Shown here one piece after another: positions 52,643 to 61,670 of a stretch of DNA of 64,000 nucleotides. The position numbers and the translations under genes were made by a program. The notes beneath the pieces were generated by a model. The model ran no database searches. It was not told the DNA's origin and was given only the letters and a program-made list of their open reading frames with translations. Each line of letters begins with the position of its first letter. The first letter of the stretch is position 1. The stretch is from Gimesia chilikensis (GTDB lineage: Bacteria > Planctomycetota > Planctomycetia > Planctomycetales > Planctomycetaceae): NCBI RefSeq assembly GCF_007744075.1, contig NZ_CP036266.1, positions 886,001 to 950,000 of the forward strand. Reading direction: 5' to 3'.

Positions 52643-54373
52643 ATGAAGATCCCATTAGCCAGCAGCAGATGTTACCTGATTCTCGTCATCTTCCTCATAC
52701 AGACGGTTCCCATTGTCTGCCAGGCAGGTGAAGACGTTCTGTTCCAAATGGCGCGTTCGATACTCAAAAATGAGAGTGATCCAGCTGACGATTCACTCTC
52801 TGTTGCCCGGTCGCAGTATTTGAAATTTGTGGCGAAACAGCGCGATGAAAAGGAGACTGCGTCATTACTGGAAATCTGGCCGGCCGATAGTCTGACCGAG
52901 GCTGAAATCCGCTTGTCTCATTGCTGGCGGAACAGGCTTTACTGGGCGGGGCTCCAGTATGCGCCCCGCTCGGAACTCCCCCTCTCCCGAAAACTGACCA
53001 GTCTGGTCGGACATAACAAAGTACCACCCGAAAAAGTCATTACGCAGCTACTGGCACAGGAACAGAAACCAATTGCGTCACTGGACCAGTCGATGGTGGC
53101 CCTCCTGCGATTTTCCGCCCGTTATGATCAGGCACTCCAGAGCAAAGATCCCCAGGCGGAATTGCAAAAACTGGAACCGGATGTGCAGGCACTGGTACCG
53201 CACGCCTTACAGCTTCTGGAAAAAAAGTATCCAGCCAAGGGGTACTATCATTTCACCTGGCACCCCGTCAAAGCGGAAGTAGCCCAATGTCTGTTTGCCA
53301 TGCTGACAATCGTTCCTGCAGAACAACGTTCGCCTGAGTTACGCCAACTTTCCGGTCAGATTGACAAAGCGTTCGGTCTGGGGTGTGCCCATCGTGGCTG
53401 GTACGCTGCTTACGAAAGGGGAGTCGAACTGTTGGCCAGGCAAGATGCAGGACTGGCACTCCGGGTCTGGCAGTCAGATTTTCTTGAAAATCCGGAAGTG
53501 CTGACCAGCGTTTCCCGGCTGCTCTCGCCGGAGAACCGGCCAGCTTTTCCAGAATTCGCACGTTTTGTCTCAGGGACGAAGTCATTACTGGAGTTGTTAC
53601 GCAAAACGCCCGACCCTTCAAATCAAGCTGACCTGTCGGCTCTGCTGGAGCACGAAGACAGCGAGCTCTGGCGGTTCTGTCTATTCCTCACGCTGGAAAC
53701 GGCCCGGCTTCGTCAAGATCGACAACTGTTGCAGCTGGCTTCAAAGAAACTGCTGGAACAGAGCGGGCGACTTTATGATCCCCAGCAAGAAGAGGCTTTT
53801 AATATGATCAACGATCTGAACTGCCTCTACTATTCCGCATTTCGTGCGGCTCAACAGGTCAATAATCAAAAACTCCAGCACGAGCTCCTGTCTCGAATGG
53901 TCCTGCTCTATCCCCGGGTTGGTGAGTCTTTCTTTAATATTCTGGATGAGCGACACATTCAGAAGCAGGATTGGTTGTATCTGTTCCACAAGCGTGATCC
54001 TGCTTCGGACTGGCTTTGGGAATATACCGTAATGCTGCAGGAAGAAGTGGAAGAATTTGGTTCCGGAATTTATGAAGCCGGTGTGCTCTGGGCGACGACC
54101 GGCCGTACTCGTCTGGGAGAGAAATCAGCCCAAATCATCTTCAAACACCAGTTTAAGCGACAGTGTTTTGCCTGGGGAGCCGGCTACTCCGTCGGCAAAG
54201 GGAGTACTCCTTTAGCGGTCGGAGCAACCTGGCTGCAACTCAGTCAGTTGGACCCGGAGTTTAATCAGCCGGACTGTTTTGTGGAGTATTGTGCTGGCTA
54301 CGCGGAAGGGAGACAGAAACTGACTGACGACTGGGATGCACGCTTCTTGCGTGTGCTGGATACTACTAAGTAA
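52643..54373 (+). CDS. Exported helical protein, unknown function
   Basis: 576 residues with a signal peptide (LILVIFLIQTVPIVCQAGED, about 12-31). The mature protein is helical, with TPR-like spacing (VARSQYLKFVAKQRDEKETA, LRFSARYDQALQSKDPQAEL, LRVWQSDFLENPEVL). No known domain is certain. Its last codons (LTDDWDARFLRVLDTTK) recur in a separate fragment at 55010-55050. The next gene, a SUKH protein, starts 35 bases later. Confidence 0.65.
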   Translation: MKIPLASSRCYLILVIFLIQTVPIVCQAGEDVLFQMARSILKNESDPADDSLSVARSQYLKFVAKQRDEKETASLLEIWPADSLTEAEIRLSHCWRNRLYWAGLQYAPRSELPLSRKLTSLVGHNKVPPEKVITQLLAQEQKPIASLDQSMVALLRFSARYDQALQSKDPQAELQKLEPDVQALVPHALQLLEKKYPAKGYYHFTWHPVKAEVAQCLFAMLTIVPAEQRSPELRQLSGQIDKAFGLGCAHRGWYAAYERGVELLARQDAGLALRVWQSDFLENPEVLTSVSRLLSPENRPAFPEFARFVSGTKSLLELLRKTPDPSNQADLSALLEHEDSELWRFCLFLTLETARLRQDRQLLQLASKKLLEQSGRLYDPQQEEAFNMINDLNCLYYSAFRAAQQVNNQKLQHELLSRMVLLYPRVGESFFNILDERHIQKQDWLYLFHKRDPASDWLWEYTVMLQEEVEEFGSGIYEAGVLWATTGRTRLGEKSAQIIFKHQFKRQCFAWGAGYSVGKGSTPLAVGATWLQLSQLDPEFNQPDCFVEYCAGYAEGRQKLTDDWDARFLRVLDTTK

Positions 54374-54408
54374 TATTACACCGAGCCCCCAATCGCGAAA
54401 GAACCCAA

Positions 54409-54861
54409 ATGTCGAAGCCGGAACAATTACTGGAACGCCTGATTCGAGCAGAACTCTGCCCTCCTGATGAAATTAGAGGATGCACGCAGAAGCAGCTCAG
54501 GCAAATAGAAAAATGTGCGGCGGCACCACTCCCTGCAGATTATCTGGAAACTCTGTCGCTCATCGGCTGCGCTGCAGGACATTTCATGAGTGATCTGGAC
54601 TTTTTCTATCCAGCCATGCTCTCTTTAACCGAGCGGACAAGAGAACTGATTGCCGAATCAATTTCACTCCCTGAAGATGCCTTCGTCTTTGCCGACCGGT
54701 ATGGCGAACAGATCCTCTTCTTTCGACTGGCTGAAAAACGGAAGGGAGCAGTTTATAAGTGGAGCGATGAAGAGCCGGAGCAGTTTTTAAAAGTGTTCAA
54801 TTCATTCAGAGAGTTCCTCGAAGCAGAACTGACAGCTCATGAAATGCAAGCGGGAGACTGA
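54409..54861 (+). CDS. SUKH-like (SMI1/KNR4-type) protein
   Basis: 150 residues. The pattern QLRQIEKCAAAPLPADYLET, LSLIGCAAGHF and the end YKWSDEEPEQFLKVFNSFRE and FLEAELTAHEM fit the SUKH fold, less strongly than the two at 45.7-46.8 kb. Its stop overlaps the ATG of a 39-residue frame (TGATG). It is flanked by a direct repeat of the upstream gene's 3' end, so the gene looks like part of an inserted or duplicated cassette. Likely a cytosolic immunity protein. Confidence 0.7.
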   Translation: MSKPEQLLERLIRAELCPPDEIRGCTQKQLRQIEKCAAAPLPADYLETLSLIGCAAGHFMSDLDFFYPAMLSLTERTRELIAESISLPEDAFVFADRYGEQILFFRLAEKRKGAVYKWSDEEPEQFLKVFNSFREFLEAELTAHEMQAGD

Positions 54862-54980
54862 TGGCTTTAATTACTGATATCCTCGAACAACTGAAAGTTA
54901 TCGAGGAACACTTCGAACTATTCGAAGACGATGGGGATGATTTTGAAGAACATCGGAATCGGGCTCCCGAAATGTCGTAA
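54861..54980 (+). CDS. 39-residue acidic frame, coupled to SUKH gene
   Basis: MALITDILEQLKVIEEHFEL begins the product, followed by an acidic stretch (FEDDGDDFEEHRN). It starts within the stop of the SUKH gene (TGATG). It could be a small partner protein, but more likely it is the surviving N-terminus of another SUKH-type gene, since such proteins start with similar helices. Confidence 0.4.
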   Translation: MALITDILEQLKVIEEHFELFEDDGDDFEEHRNRAPEMS

Positions 54981-55068
54981 AAGGAGTTTCTGGAACATAG
55001 AAACCGAACAAACTGACTGACGACTGGGATGTACGCTTCTTGCGTGTGCTCAAATAGCTTGAGCTAGT

Positions 55069-55494
55069 TTAATCTTCCAGCAAACTTTCGAGGAATTCCG
55101 TGGGCTGGACGGGCTGATTCATACAGTCGTAAATCACAAATTTCACACTCGGATTAGCAATTAAACTTTGAGTCACATACTTGAGTAGTTTGCTGGCCGG
55201 GATGAGTTGACTGAATGTCAAATAGAATGCACGAGTCTTTCCCGGGATCAGCGGGTTATTGAAAAGGAGTTCGAATATCTCATTCTCTTCATACCATTCT
55301 TCGAGTAATGCTGCGCGTGTCTCTTCTTCTATTTTGAGGAACTCATACTGACCATATGGTTTGATGACCTCTAGTGCAATAATCTTGTCATCGAAATGAA
55401 TATCAAAACGATCCGGGACGGCTTTGACAGATTCAAAAATTAGCTCCAGTGTAACATCGCAGTCAGTAATAAAATAAGAAGCTCTCATTTTCAA
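55069..55494 (-). CDS. Hypothetical protein
   Basis: 141 residues, soluble, AT-rich relative to neighbours. Strand-helix pattern with MRASYFITDCDVTLELIFES at the start, FDIHFDDKIIALEVIKPYGQ in the middle, and KFVIYDCMNQPVQPTEFLES at the end. It sits beside the SUKH cassette and fragment, on the other strand, 19 bases from the repeat. It resembles immunity proteins in size and character. No family name can be given. Confidence 0.55.
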   Translation of the reverse strand: MKMRASYFITDCDVTLELIFESVKAVPDRFDIHFDDKIIALEVIKPYGQYEFLKIEEETRAALLEEWYEENEIFELLFNNPLIPGKTRAFYLTFSQLIPASKLLKYVTQSLIANPSVKFVIYDCMNQPVQPTEFLESLLED

Positions 55495-55528
55495 ACTCTT
55501 GGAAATACTTGGGGATGGGATTCACTCC

Positions 55529-56923
55529 TCACTCATCAAAGTGCGATTTCTTCCGCAGCAGGTGATGATAATGCTGGGCGAAGCGGTGCGATTCGTCGCG
55601 GACGTATTGCAGCAGTCTTAAGCCATAGGAATGCCGGCTCAGGCGGCGGGGTTCGACTTCACCCGGGACGTAGACCTCTTCTTCGCGTTTGGCCAGGGAG
55701 ATTGTGAACGGGGGCTCGACCCCCAGTTCGCGCATCGCGGTCATCGCGGCGTTGAGCTGACCTTTGCCGCCGTCAATCAGCAGGATGTCGGGAAACGATT
55801 CCCCCTCCTGGTGCAGGCGCCGGATGCGTCGGCTGACCACTTCGCGGATCGAGGCAAAGTCATCGATCCCTTTGACGGTGCGAATCTTGAACCGCTTGTA
55901 ACCATGCTTAAAGGGCAGACCGTCGATGAACTGCACCAGGCTGGCCACCGTTTCGCCCCCCTGCAGATGCGCGATGTCGACCCCCTCGATCCGTCGCGGC
56001 AGTTCGGCCAGGCCGAAGACTTTCTTCAACCCCTGCATGCCTTTCTTCGGGTCGATGTAAAACACCTCGGGTTGCGCATGGTCTTCCAGGTTGCCCCGCA
56101 GGTTGATGTTGTCCAGCAGCTCGATTTCATTCCGCAGCCGGGCCGCTTTTTCGTAGAGTCGCTGTTCGGACGCCGCCAGCATCTCCTTCCGCATCTCTTT
56201 CAGCAGCCGGTCCTTCTTGCCGTCCAGGAACAGCTTCAGCTTGTTGATGTCCTTGCGGTAGTCCTCTTTGCTGATCCGCAGATTGCAGGGCGCCGTGCAC
56301 TGGTTGATGCTGTGCAGCAGGCAGGGACGGAACCAGCGCCACTTCTCGTCCCCCTCATCGATGTCCAGCGAACAGTTGCGGAACCGGAAGATCTTCTGCA
56401 GCACCGTGATCGCCCCCCGCAGCTGTTTCGCGTTGGTGAAGGGGCCGTAGAGCTTCGTCCCTTTGCTGTTGGGGGTGCGGGTGAACTCGACGCGGGGAAA
56501 ATCTTCGCGGGTGGTGATCTCCAGGTAGGGGAAGGTCTTGTCGTCTTTGAGTTCGGAATTGAAGCGGGGCCGAATATCCTTGATCAGCCGCGCTTCGAGC
56601 AGCAGGGCGTCGACCTCGGTCTCGGTCTCCAGATAATCGATGTCCGCGATTTCGGTTACCAGTTCCGCCGTCCTGCGTTCGACCGCGGCTGCCTGGGTGA
56701 AATAACTCGACGCGCGGCTTTTGAGGTTCACCGCTTTCCCCACGTAAATCACGCGGCCCTGCGCGTCCTTCATCAGGTACACGCCGGGCGTGGTCGGAAA
56801 CGTACGTACTTTCTCGTGGGGTGTCTGCGGAATCTCCCCGCTCGACGCGGACGTCGTTTCGACGGTGGGAGTTTCTTCTGGAGACTGAGGGTCTGAATCA
56901 GACACGAAAACAGATTCCTGCAA
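55529..56923 (-). CDS. uvrC: UvrC-type excinuclease subunit without HhH end
   Basis: 464 residues, against about 600 in E. coli UvrC. Parts seen: GIY-YIG nuclease (TTPGVYLMKDAQGRVIYVGK, then LLLEARLIKDIRPRFN), Cys-rich region (CLLHSINQCTAPCNLRIS), UVR helix pair (about 240-270) and the RNase H-like nuclease (IEGVDIAHLQGG, DILLIDGGKGQLNAA, YVRDESHRFAQHYH). The protein ends right after the latter, so the tandem helix-hairpin-helix DNA-binding end is missing. It makes the two cuts around UvrAB-marked damage. Whether the lack of HhH needs a partner is not known. It follows the GCS2 gene on the same strand. Confidence 0.9.
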   Translation of the reverse strand: MQESVFVSDSDPQSPEETPTVETTSASSGEIPQTPHEKVRTFPTTPGVYLMKDAQGRVIYVGKAVNLKSRASSYFTQAAAVERRTAELVTEIADIDYLETETEVDALLLEARLIKDIRPRFNSELKDDKTFPYLEITTREDFPRVEFTRTPNSKGTKLYGPFTNAKQLRGAITVLQKIFRFRNCSLDIDEGDEKWRWFRPCLLHSINQCTAPCNLRISKEDYRKDINKLKLFLDGKKDRLLKEMRKEMLAASEQRLYEKAARLRNEIELLDNINLRGNLEDHAQPEVFYIDPKKGMQGLKKVFGLAELPRRIEGVDIAHLQGGETVASLVQFIDGLPFKHGYKRFKIRTVKGIDDFASIREVVSRRIRRLHQEGESFPDILLIDGGKGQLNAAMTAMRELGVEPPFTISLAKREEEVYVPGEVEPRRLSRHSYGLRLLQYVRDESHRFAQHYHHLLRKKSHFDE

Positions 56924-56984
56924 ACGCGGGGTGACAGTTCGAATGGATCGCGGACTAAATGATTATAGAAGCGGCGTCATGAAA

Positions 56985-58100
56985 TCAGAAGAGGCTATTT
57001 TCCTCGATCATCCGCTTCACGACTTCCCGTTTATCGTTGGTCTCTTCCATGATGGCCAACTGCCGCTTGGCACCGGAGTTATGAACCAGATCGTAGATCC
57101 GCTGTAATTCGTCCGTACACTCCAGGCGTTCCGACATTGGAGAGACGAGGTCGACCAGGTGTGTCGTCGAATCGATCACCGAATACAGCTGGTAGCTGTC
57201 GCTGTTGACCAGGCTCGCATCGATGCCGTAGCGGGTCGCCCGCCACTTGTTCTGCTGCACCATCATCGGGTGATGCTGTAACTGGTAGGCGCCTTCATCG
57301 ATTTCGTCCGAAATGCATTTCACCAGGCACTGCACGAACGCGGCGATCGACAGCACCTGCTCCAGGTTGGCTGGCATGTCGCACACGCGGATTTCCACGG
57401 TGCCGAAATTATGATGCGGGCGGATGTCCCACCAGATCTCGCGGATCGTGTTGATGAATCCCGTGCTGATCAGGTGGTTGATCAGCCACGTGTATTCGCT
57501 GTAGTTCCGCATGTTCGGCGGCAGCCCCGCAGTCGGCAGGCCTTCCATGATCTTGGAACGGTTCGAATGCAGGCCCGTGTTGCGGTTCTCCCAGAACGGC
57601 GAGTTCGACGAGAGTGCCAGCAGCAGAGGCAGGTAACGCAGCATCCGGTCGCAGACCATCACCGCTTTGTCACCCGAATCAACGCCCACATGCACATGCA
57701 GTCCGAAGGTCACCAGTCGACGGGCTACGTCCTGCATCAGTTCGACGAGTTCGTAATAACGATCGTTGACTGTGATCTTCTGATCCCGCCAGGAAGAGAA
57801 GGGGTGCGTCGCGGCCCAGAACAGCTTCAGCCCCAGCTCGTCGGCGACGTTGGTCACCGCTTCCAGTTTGCGTGTCAGATCTTTGCGGACATCACTCACC
57901 GTACGACAGACGCCCGTGTTGATTTCCAGGTAGCTCTGCATCAGCTCCGGTTTGATCGACTGGCCCATGCCCTCGGGCAGACCACTTAACAGTTCCGAAA
58001 CCGAATTCGAAAGGGCAAACGTCTCCGCATCGACGAGCTGCAGTTCCAGTTCCACACCCAGGGTCGGATAATCGTTACGGGCAAAAGAGAGGGTCCCCAT
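56985..58100 (-). CDS. GCS2-family carboxylate-amine ligase (YbdK-like)
   Basis: 371 residues. YbdK/GCS2 parts: TLGVELELQLVDAETFALSN near the N-terminus (metal-binding Glu residues), ITVNDRYYELVELMQDVARR, GLHVHVGVDSGDKA, NTGLHSNRSKIMEGLPTAGL and YGIDASLVNSDS near the end. These ATP-grasp-like enzymes make gamma-glutamyl or other amide bonds; E. coli YbdK has weak glutamate-cysteine ligase activity. It starts 4 bases after the stop of the M20 amidohydrolase gene, so the two are an operon: one makes and the other may cut the same kind of amide. Confidence 0.9.
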   Translation of the reverse strand: MGTLSFARNDYPTLGVELELQLVDAETFALSNSVSELLSGLPEGMGQSIKPELMQSYLEINTGVCRTVSDVRKDLTRKLEAVTNVADELGLKLFWAATHPFSSWRDQKITVNDRYYELVELMQDVARRLVTFGLHVHVGVDSGDKAVMVCDRMLRYLPLLLALSSNSPFWENRNTGLHSNRSKIMEGLPTAGLPPNMRNYSEYTWLINHLISTGFINTIREIWWDIRPHHNFGTVEIRVCDMPANLEQVLSIAAFVQCLVKCISDEIDEGAYQLQHHPMMVQQNKWRATRYGIDASLVNSDSYQLYSVIDSTTHLVDLVSPMSERLECTDELQRIYDLVHNSGAKRQLAIMEETNDKREVVKRMIEENSLF

Positions 58101-58104
58101 CGTA

Positions 58105-59382
58105 CTAATTCCCTTTTTGGATGAGTTGCGGGTTCAGCGAAAGCAGCAGAGCAGCCTGCAATAAGATGCGACTTCCTATTTTAAGCACACGCTCATCGAT
58201 ATCGAAATAGGGAGAATGCAAAAACACCGTTTTTTGATCGGGACGAGCACAGCCCAGTCGCAACATCGAACCGGGAACATGCTGCAGATAAATGGAAAAA
58301 TCTTCACCCCCCATGCTGGGCAGATCGATCAGTCCGACCTGCTCAAGCCCAAGTACGTCGATCGACGCCTGTTCCAGAGCAGCCGAGATCGTTTTGTCAT
58401 TCACGACCGCGGGCAGAGGCGATTTGAACAGCACCTCGATCCGGGTATTCGTACTCTGAGCGACGCCGCTGGCGATATTCTGAATCCGATCATGCAGGAC
58501 TTCGCGTGCCTGATCGTTGGTGGAACGCAGACTCCCTTTCAGTTCCGCAATTTCGGGAATCACATTCGGTGCCAGCCCCGAGGAGATCTGACCAATGGTA
58601 AATACCGCCGGCATACGCGAGTCGATCGAGCGGGGCAGGTTCTGATACAGGCTCGAAATCAGTTGGGCTGCCGTGGTGATGGGATCATTTCCATGATGCG
58701 GACGGGCCGCGTGTCCGCCGCGCCCATGAATTTCAAAATGGACTTCATCGCAGAACGCTGTCATCACGCCATAGCGGATGTTCGCGGTTCCCGCCTGGAT
58801 TTCCGGATCCATGTGCAGCCCGATGATCGCACTCACCCCTTCCAGGGCTCCCTGTTCCACCATCCAGCGGGCACCCATGCAGATCTCTTCCGCCGGTTGA
58901 AAAATGAACCGCAGCCGTAATCCCTGCCCCGGCCATTCACTTTGGAACAGCTCCTTCACCCGGCCCGCAGCGAGCGCCACACCCAGGGCAATCGACGTAT
59001 GAGCATCGTGGCCGCACAGGTGACCGACACCTGGATTATGCGAGCAGTAATCAACTTCTTTGAGGTCGGTGATCCGCAGTGCATCGATGTCGGCCCGAAT
59101 CGCGATCAGTGGTGCGTCCTCGGTCGGCGTTCCCAGCGTCATGTCGGCGACCACACCCACATCGTTATTCATCAGCCGCGGTTCCAGGCCGATCTCACGC
59201 AGCGTGTTGCAGATCAGTTGCGAAGTCTCTTTTTCTTCCCCGCTGATTTCCGGTTTCTGATGCAGTGTGCGTCGTGTTTGAATGAGTGTTGGCTCGAGCT
59301 CGTCCAACTCCTCATGCAGCTGTTTCGTAAGTGACTGATAAAAGGCTCGGCTTTCCGTCTGATCAATTGAGAATGAGGCCAC
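58105..59382 (-). CDS. M20-family amidohydrolase
   Basis: 425 residues from GTG 59382, chosen because GGAG precedes it by 6 bases; the frame continues to 59556 without family support. Motifs of the M20D group: RRTLHQKPEISGEE, GHLCGHDAHTSIALGVALA (metal Cys and His), FIFQPAEEICMGARW (catalytic Glu), GGHAARPHHGNDPI and GGEDFSIYLQHVPG. It removes acyl or amino-acid groups from N-acylated amides such as hippurate-like substrates. It is the first gene of a possible operon with the GCS2 ligase and uvrC. Confidence 0.87.
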   Translation of the reverse strand: MASFSIDQTESRAFYQSLTKQLHEELDELEPTLIQTRRTLHQKPEISGEEKETSQLICNTLREIGLEPRLMNNDVGVVADMTLGTPTEDAPLIAIRADIDALRITDLKEVDYCSHNPGVGHLCGHDAHTSIALGVALAAGRVKELFQSEWPGQGLRLRFIFQPAEEICMGARWMVEQGALEGVSAIIGLHMDPEIQAGTANIRYGVMTAFCDEVHFEIHGRGGHAARPHHGNDPITTAAQLISSLYQNLPRSIDSRMPAVFTIGQISSGLAPNVIPEIAELKGSLRSTNDQAREVLHDRIQNIASGVAQSTNTRIEVLFKSPLPAVVNDKTISAALEQASIDVLGLEQVGLIDLPSMGGEDFSIYLQHVPGSMLRLGCARPDQKTVFLHSPYFDIDERVLKIGSRILLQAALLLSLNPQLIQKGN

Positions 59383-59606
59383 TGAGTACTCCGCGTCGTT
59401 GCCATGATGCCGACAGACCGTCTGCGCGACAGCCGATGAATCATGGGCTGATATGAAAAAGCATTTATTTGTACTTCTTATTTTAATGAAGTTAAGGTTA
59501 TCATAAAGGCAGAAGCAGAAAATTAAGCGTCCTAAATAATTATTGGAAACCGCCACACCGAATTTCTGCGACCGAATCGACCACAGCGAATTTAGGAATC
59601 AGCAAC

Positions 59607-61136
59607 ATGAAAGAGATAGATGCAGATCGCCGGAATCTGTTGAAAGGGGCCGTCGCGACATCGCTGGCTTCACTCGCAGGAAACTTTTCACTCAACAGTG
59701 CCCACGCCGCCAAAGCAGACCCCGATTTAATTCATCGGGAAAACCTCAAAGAAGGATCCACCGACTGGCAGCTCACCCGCGTCATGCTCGACAGCCGCAA
59801 CGGATTTCGTTCGTCCAAGATTGAAGGCTACTGTTCGAAGCAGAGCGTCGCCGCCGGCGAGCCGATCGACATCATGGTCTCCACCCGACCGGCGCAAGAG
59901 TTCAAAATCGAAATCTTCCGCACCGGCTATTACGGCGGTCGCGGTGCCCGGCTGATGACCACACTCGGCCCGTTCGAGGGCAAACCGCAGCCCGTTCCCC
60001 AACCGGGTAAAAAGAATCTGCACGAATGCCATTGGGACTCCGCGGTCACACTGACGATTCCCGATGACTGGCCGAGTGGCGTCTACCTGGGCCGACTCTC
60101 CACACTCAAAGACAAGACCGGCCACGGCTACTGGCAGAGCTATGTCGTCTTCATCGTCAAGGACGATCGACCCGCGGACATCCTCTTCCAGTGTTCCGAT
60201 AACACCTGGCAGGCTTACAACAAGTGGCCCAGCAACTATTCGGTTTACACGCATCCCAAAGGGAATCAGGGGCCCTGGGCTGACGTCAGCTTTGACCGTC
60301 CCTACTCCAAGTATGCCCAGATCTATGAGAACCCGCAGTCACTCGGTTCCGGGGAATGGCTCTGCTTTGAATTCCCCTTCGCCTACTGGCTGGAGAAACA
60401 TGGTTACGATGTAACCTACTGTTCCAACAGTGATATGATCACCCCCGATCACGGACTGAAATGTAAGTCGTTCCTCTCGGTGGGCCACGATGAATACTGG
60501 GATATTCGCCAGTACGAGTCGGCCGTCAAGATGCGCGACGCGGGCGTGAACCTGCTCTTCTTCTCTGGTAATTCCGTCTGCTGGGTCACCCCGCTGATGA
60601 ACAGCACCGACGGGCGTCCCAAACGGATCATGTTCCGCGGCGGCCCCTACGGCGGAAAATATAAATACGCCGAAGACCGTGAGCGGGACAACGGCCCCTT
60701 CCCGCACCGCGGTCCCGACGAAGGTTATCTGATGGGATCCCGCAATGTCGATCCGGTCAACGGGGGCGGCGACTGGGTCTGCGAATTGCCCGACCACTGG
60801 ATCTTCGCAGGGACGGGCATGAAAAAAGGAGACTCGATTCCCGGTCTTATCGGCTGGGAATATCACGGCGATCCGCCTCAGGATATTCCCGGACTCGAAG
60901 TCGTGGCTAAGGGAACCGCCCTGCAGGGAGGCGTCAATCCACAGGAGTGGACCGCCACGATTTATCCCGGCCCGAAGAACAACTTCGTGTTTAACGCCTC
61001 GACCATCTTCTGGTGTCAGGACCTCTCCAGCCCGCCCGGGCACATGCTTCCCTGGTCACACTGGTCCCGACCGCACGGACCCGATGAACGTGTGCAGCGA
61101 ATTACACACAACATCATCCGCCGCGCGATCTCCTGA
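59607..61136 (+). CDS. Tat-exported N,N-dimethylformamidase large-subunit-like protein
   Basis: 509 residues. A twin-arginine signal (DADRRNLLKGAVATSLASLA) ends near AHAAK. The rest is close to the C-terminal domain of the DMFase large subunit: FRTGYYGGRGARL, SGVYLGRLSTLKDK, YVVFIVKDDRPADILFQCSD, FLSVGHDEYWDIRQYESAVK and GNSVCWVTP. In DMFase a mononuclear iron is held by Tyr/Glu/His residues; GHDEYW is a conserved part of that region. It probably cleaves a C-N bond of a small amide in the periplasm. A small subunit was not found. A classical terminator follows the gene. Confidence 0.82.
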   Translation: MKEIDADRRNLLKGAVATSLASLAGNFSLNSAHAAKADPDLIHRENLKEGSTDWQLTRVMLDSRNGFRSSKIEGYCSKQSVAAGEPIDIMVSTRPAQEFKIEIFRTGYYGGRGARLMTTLGPFEGKPQPVPQPGKKNLHECHWDSAVTLTIPDDWPSGVYLGRLSTLKDKTGHGYWQSYVVFIVKDDRPADILFQCSDNTWQAYNKWPSNYSVYTHPKGNQGPWADVSFDRPYSKYAQIYENPQSLGSGEWLCFEFPFAYWLEKHGYDVTYCSNSDMITPDHGLKCKSFLSVGHDEYWDIRQYESAVKMRDAGVNLLFFSGNSVCWVTPLMNSTDGRPKRIMFRGGPYGGKYKYAEDRERDNGPFPHRGPDEGYLMGSRNVDPVNGGGDWVCELPDHWIFAGTGMKKGDSIPGLIGWEYHGDPPQDIPGLEVVAKGTALQGGVNPQEWTATIYPGPKNNFVFNASTIFWCQDLSSPPGHMLPWSHWSRPHGPDERVQRITHNIIRRAIS

Positions 61137-61161
61137 AGCAGAGCGAACGCCAGCCTCACAA

Positions 61162-61188
61162 CGCCCCGTTTTTGCGGGGCGTTTTTTT
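61162..61188 (+). terminator. Rho-independent terminator
   Basis: CGCCCCG (61162-61168) and CGGGGCG (61175-61181) form a 7-bp stem with a 6-base loop, followed by seven T (61182-61188), 26 bases after the DMFase-like stop. Confidence 0.92.
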
Positions 61189-61670
61189 ATGCAGCACACT
61201 TCTCCGGCAAGATTGATCAGGGCTTCAAACGAAACTCACGAAATCTTCTTACTGCAGCGGAATGTCTCGTTTTTCAGCACTGCAGACTGCTGAGAGATCG
61301 CCCTGAATACCCTGGTGGAACAGCTTGTGGTTCGGTTGTAAGTGTCTTTGATGAAGGTGGTTATGGGGTTGGCGGGGTGGCCTTGGAACCACGGGCTGCA
61401 GTACACATTTTTTCAAAATAAGAGTGCTCTCTGCTGCCCGGTATTTACCGGCGCTTCATTAAATCTTTCAACAGGCCGGGTATAAAGTATTGCGTTTACA
61501 GGCTGAGTTCCCGCTCATTCCGGCTGTGCTGCCTGCACACCACCAACCCGCCGCCGCAGTATCTGGAACATCAGCAATTTTACTGCCTGGCTCGCAGACT
61601 GATTCTATCAGGTGGAAACAGACACACCTGATTTCGTTATTGCTTTATCCCGTTCATGTGAGGAAACCGA
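61189..61670. other. Intergenic region upstream of the DUF1559 gene
   Basis: About 480 bases. One small hairpin, CCGGT (61438-61442) with ACCGG (61447-61451), is present. It is not followed by a T run. The promoter of the DUF1559 gene must lie here, but I could not fix it. Confidence 0.4.

Larger units (their letters stand above)
54317..55050 (+). repeat. Direct repeat: gene-end fragment flanking a SUKH gene
   Basis: 41 bases at 54317-54357 recur at 55010-55050 with a single C/T change. The first copy encodes the C-terminus of the exported helical protein; the second is an orphan fragment (LTDDWDVRFLRVLK-stop). The SUKH gene and a 39-residue frame lie between the two copies. Confidence 0.85.

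Noticed and set aside
55631..56896. 421-codon plus-strand frame
   Set aside because: Shadow of uvrC, whose motifs are unmistakable on the other strand.
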